Shown here: positions 61,584 to 64,000 of the stretch, piece by piece
Position numbering within the stretch: position 1 is the stretch's first letter
Layout: each line of letters opens with the position of its first letter
Source: Flavobacterium bernardetii
Lineage (GTDB): Bacteria > Bacteroidota > Bacteroidia > Flavobacteriales > Flavobacteriaceae
DNA: 64,000 nucleotides
Direction: 5' to 3'
Assembly (NCBI RefSeq): GCF_011305415.1
Contig: NZ_JAANOQ010000001.1
Location: 893,631-957,630 of the forward strand
The notes under the pieces: generated by a model
Told to the model about the DNA's origin: nothing
What the model saw: only the letters and a program-made list of their open reading frames with translations
Databases searched by the model: none
Position numbers and translations under genes: made by a program

Positions 61584-63611
61584 TTATAATAATCCGTTAT
61601 ATTTTCTGGTGAACCATTCTGTAGTTAAAGATACGGCTAAAATAATCAATAAAAAAATCCAATCAATAAGTGGTGAATTTTTGATAAGTGACTTTTCTAC
61701 AGGTAAATAGGTGTCTTTTTCAAGTAATTTCTGAATCAATTTATCGATTTGGTTTGGATGAATAACTTCTCCTTTATTCTGATTGGCTAATTGTTGTAAT
61801 TTCGATACATCTGGATTCACAAACTGTTTTTCTACATCGAAATCTAACACTTCAAAAGTTCCGTTATAACTCGCATTACTAGTTGATTCTTTCACTTTAA
61901 ACGCATAATTTCCTGGTTCTAAACCGTCAAAAATAGCTTGATAACCATTATTGGCTTTAGAGAAATTATAGTTTTTGGTCGACTTCGTGTTTTTATTCGT
62001 TAGGTTGATAGAAAGATTGGCGTTTTCTTCCAATTCATAGCTTTTATTGAAGTATTGCGCGAAAATTTCAATCGTTTCACCAGAATTATAAAAACTTTCA
62101 TGTTCTACTAAAAGTGATTTTTTAGCCGAATTTGTAGATAAATATTGAATTATCTTATCAATAAACTGATCGTATTTTTCATAAGATTGATTGATAACAT
62201 GGCTTTCCATTCGCCATTTCCAAGAGTTTTCTCCTAATAAATACGCACTTCTACTGTTTCCTTTTTCTGAAAAAGTTAAGATAGGATTTCCAACATCAAT
62301 TCCGTTTACTTTGGCAGTTAATAAAGTATTTAAATTCCCTTTTTCCGTAATTTTTCCGAAAGGATTTTCTAACGGTGGCAATTGAGCAAACTGAATATCG
62401 TTTTGTGCAAAAAGATTAAAACCAGTCAAAAATGACGAAGTGAAATCTTCTTTTTTGTTCGTTAATCGGAACTCTAAATCGGATTGCATTTGATTTAATA
62501 AATTAAAATCAGTAGACATTCCGGTTATAGTAAACGTGTTTATTCTTAAGTTTTTATTTGCCTCAAAAACTTTTCTAAAAGAAGCTGTTGGTTGATATAA
62601 AACTAATAAGTTATATTTTTTTAAATCACTGACTGGATTCGTTTTAAGCAAAGTTACTTTACGTTGTGCGTTAGATTCAATTGCGCGCTTTAAAGCACCT
62701 AAATCGGGATGAGAAATATCCGAAATGATAGCGATTTCTTTTCTTTGATCAATTACTTCAACTGCGAAATTTTTGACATTATTATACGTGTTTTTTTCTT
62801 TCGTTGCAGAAGAAATTACTGCTTTATATTTTTGCAATCCTACTCTATCCGCTTCTAATAAAATTTGAACCGATTGTACTTTAATCTTTTTATCGAAATT
62901 AATAGCTTGACTTGAGATTTTCTTACCATTTTTTTCAATAGAAAAATTCGCTGAAATGGCTTTGCTTCCATTGTATTGCAAGAACACTTCCACTGGGAAT
63001 TTATTCTTTAGAAATGCGTATTTATTCGCGTTAAGCTGATTTATTTTTATATCGAAAGTCGTGGTTGTATCACCTAAAACAACTGGAAAAACATTTGCTG
63101 TTTCTTGAAAACTATATACATAATCGTTTCCAATAGTCTGATTTCCATCGGTTAATAAAACAACAGGATAAAAAGTATTTTTGTTCAATTGCTTTAAATT
63201 CGTAGCAACATTGTCAATATTAGATTGATTTCCTTTGAAATCTAGCGGTTTACCAGCAAAAAACTCTTCATCAAAAGAATACGTTTGAATTTCGAATTTT
63301 TCTTTTAATGCTGAATTGGAAGTTAATTTTTCGAATACTTCTTTTTCTACATCATTGGCTTTTAATTCGGATATTGAACGAGAATTATCTGCGACAATGG
63401 CAAGTGGGATTTTGTTAGTTTCAATCGATTTTCTAGAAATTACTGGATTAATTAGCAATAAAAGCAAAGAAAACACCGAAATAAAACGCAAAAAAGCCAA
63501 TAACCAATTTGTTTTGTTTTGGTTATCGGCTTTAAATAAATATTGGTAAAAGGCAACAGCTCCAGAAATAATTACTGAAAGTAGAATTAAAAGAATGGTG
63601 CTTGTTGTCAT
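61584..63611 (-). CDS. VWA-like membrane protein
   Basis: A 675-aa protein with two N-terminal membrane helices (about 5-24 and 38-57) and a C-terminal helix (about 650-668). The VWA-like domain follows the second helix: MIDAS motif LAIVADNSRSISE (DxSxS form) and VVLLTDGNQTIGN. Residues about 180-280 and 520-600 look like beta-sandwich domains. Such BatA/CcoN-type or gliding-related VWA proteins are common in Bacteroidota, often beside MoxR or Bat genes; none are in this window. The role is unknown. Confidence 0.8.
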   Translation of the reverse strand: MTTSTILLILLSVIISGAVAFYQYLFKADNQNKTNWLLAFLRFISVFSLLLLLINPVISRKSIETNKIPLAIVADNSRSISELKANDVEKEVFEKLTSNSALKEKFEIQTYSFDEEFFAGKPLDFKGNQSNIDNVATNLKQLNKNTFYPVVLLTDGNQTIGNDYVYSFQETANVFPVVLGDTTTTFDIKINQLNANKYAFLKNKFPVEVFLQYNGSKAISANFSIEKNGKKISSQAINFDKKIKVQSVQILLEADRVGLQKYKAVISSATKEKNTYNNVKNFAVEVIDQRKEIAIISDISHPDLGALKRAIESNAQRKVTLLKTNPVSDLKKYNLLVLYQPTASFRKVFEANKNLRINTFTITGMSTDFNLLNQMQSDLEFRLTNKKEDFTSSFLTGFNLFAQNDIQFAQLPPLENPFGKITEKGNLNTLLTAKVNGIDVGNPILTFSEKGNSRSAYLLGENSWKWRMESHVINQSYEKYDQFIDKIIQYLSTNSAKKSLLVEHESFYNSGETIEIFAQYFNKSYELEENANLSINLTNKNTKSTKNYNFSKANNGYQAIFDGLEPGNYAFKVKESTSNASYNGTFEVLDFDVEKQFVNPDVSKLQQLANQNKGEVIHPNQIDKLIQKLLEKDTYLPVEKSLIKNSPLIDWIFLLIILAVSLTTEWFTRKYNGLL

Positions 63612-63678
63612 TTATTTAGTTTATGAGTTTATATGGTTAAAAGTTTAAAAGGTATTGTGGTTATGGATTGTGTGAAAA

Positions 63679-64000
63679 TTATTTTATAGCTGAAACTTGT
63701 GACTTATGTAAGCCATCAATTAGCATATTTACTTCTGTAATTTTTTCTCTAATTTGAATGTATTGATTTTCATCTACATATTCAAAATCGTGACTTAAAA
63801 TAACTTGATTTAATAACTCTAATGAAGAACTATAAGCTATTTCAGAAAATCTGGCTTTATCTTTCATAGAGCTTCTTCCTGAGCCTTCCGCTAAATTTGA
63901 TGCAATTGAAATGGAACAACGTCTCATTTGACTGGTTAAACCAAATATTTCATCTTTTGGAAAATTTTTAGTTGTTTTGTAAATCAAAATTGCTAATTCT
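63679..64000 (-). CDS. Four-helix-bundle protein (23S rRNA intervening-sequence type), 5' end cut by window
   Basis: The frame to the right edge stays open (ELAILIYKTTKNFPKDEIFG), so the start is outside the window; an internal TTG at 63987 is not the true start. Conserved parts are FGLTSQMRRCSISIASNLAEGS and SEIAYSSSLELLNQV. These S23/four-helix proteins, about 115-120 aa, occur in rRNA intervening sequences and elsewhere in Bacteroidota. About 107 aa are visible. It is separated from the VWA-like gene by a GGTTAAAAG repeat-word spacer. Confidence 0.9.
   Translation of the reverse strand, partial: ELAILIYKTTKNFPKDEIFGLTSQMRRCSISIASNLAEGSGRSSMKDKARFSEIAYSSSLELLNQVILSHDFEYVDENQYIQIREKITEVNMLIDGLHKSQVSAIK

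Overview
The window looks like a chromosome segment of a Flavobacterium-like member of the Bacteroidota. The evidence is AT-rich DNA, promoters with a TAnnTTTG -7 box, little sign of Shine-Dalgarno sequences, a type IX secretion sorting domain, TamB, LptD and RidA genes of the flavobacterial kind, SPOR-type amidases, a GxxExxY gene and many dispersed intergenic palindromes. No rRNA, tRNA, CRISPR array, phage or recognisable transposase or integrase gene was seen.

Layout. 1-6.1 kb: envelope genes (mlaD-like MCE protein and two tandem N-acetylmuramoyl-L-alanine amidases on the minus strand, divergent lptD and ridA on the plus strand). 6.1-18.9 kb: an accessory block with every gene on the plus strand, mostly small lipoproteins, exported proteins and hypotheticals, plus two GNAT/DinB-type enzymes, an S41 peptidase, an SDR and an HNH protein. 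Five of the spacers (A-E, 12.2-16.9 kb) are copies of one ~130-bp imperfect palindrome that begins 5-13 bases after a stop codon and ends with GTTAGC- or GTTGT-type boxes. Two shorter sites of similar design lie at 6.14 and 11.19 kb. The architecture resembles integron attC sites and gene cassettes, but no integrase is present. 18.95-19.35 kb: a 21-bp tandem repeat. 19.4-24.5 kb, minus strand: mgsA, nhaA, a BadF/GlcNAc-kinase-like gene, gapA and pfkA, with two repeat arrays in front of gapA. 24.7-29.2 kb: giant tamB, divergent from tsaD-rsmE-DUF4159. 31.8-39.3 kb: 2OG-Fe dioxygenase, a GxxExxY gene inside inverted repeats, SUI1-like factor, nucleoside phosphorylase, VOC, GNAT, a GNAT-transglutaminase fusion, a cytoplasmic substrate-binding-like protein and a membrane transglutaminase; ung and mutS2 follow.

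42.9-46.2 kb: a secreted T9SS beta-propeller, a DUF2461 protein, a dipeptide epimerase and a thioesterase. 46.3-53.8 kb: the complete histidine operon hisG-D-C-B-H-A-F-IE on the minus strand. It is preceded by a promoter, an 18-residue leader peptide with five histidines and a terminator/antiterminator pair, which is classical attenuation. 53.8-60.4 kb: a metal-efflux operon (small exported protein, CzcA fused to a TolC-type outer-membrane factor, CzcB adaptor, small membrane protein). 60.5-64 kb: a ferritin-VIT1 fusion, a VWA-like membrane protein and a four-helix-bundle protein cut by the window edge.

The most interesting material is (1) the cassette array, where terminal boxes of different copies match each other in a pattern that fits insertion of an HNH-gene cassette into an older site, (2) the GxxExxY gene bounded by inverted repeats that also occur without the gene as short hairpins, and (3) the his attenuator. 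All calls were made by eye; no homology search was run.
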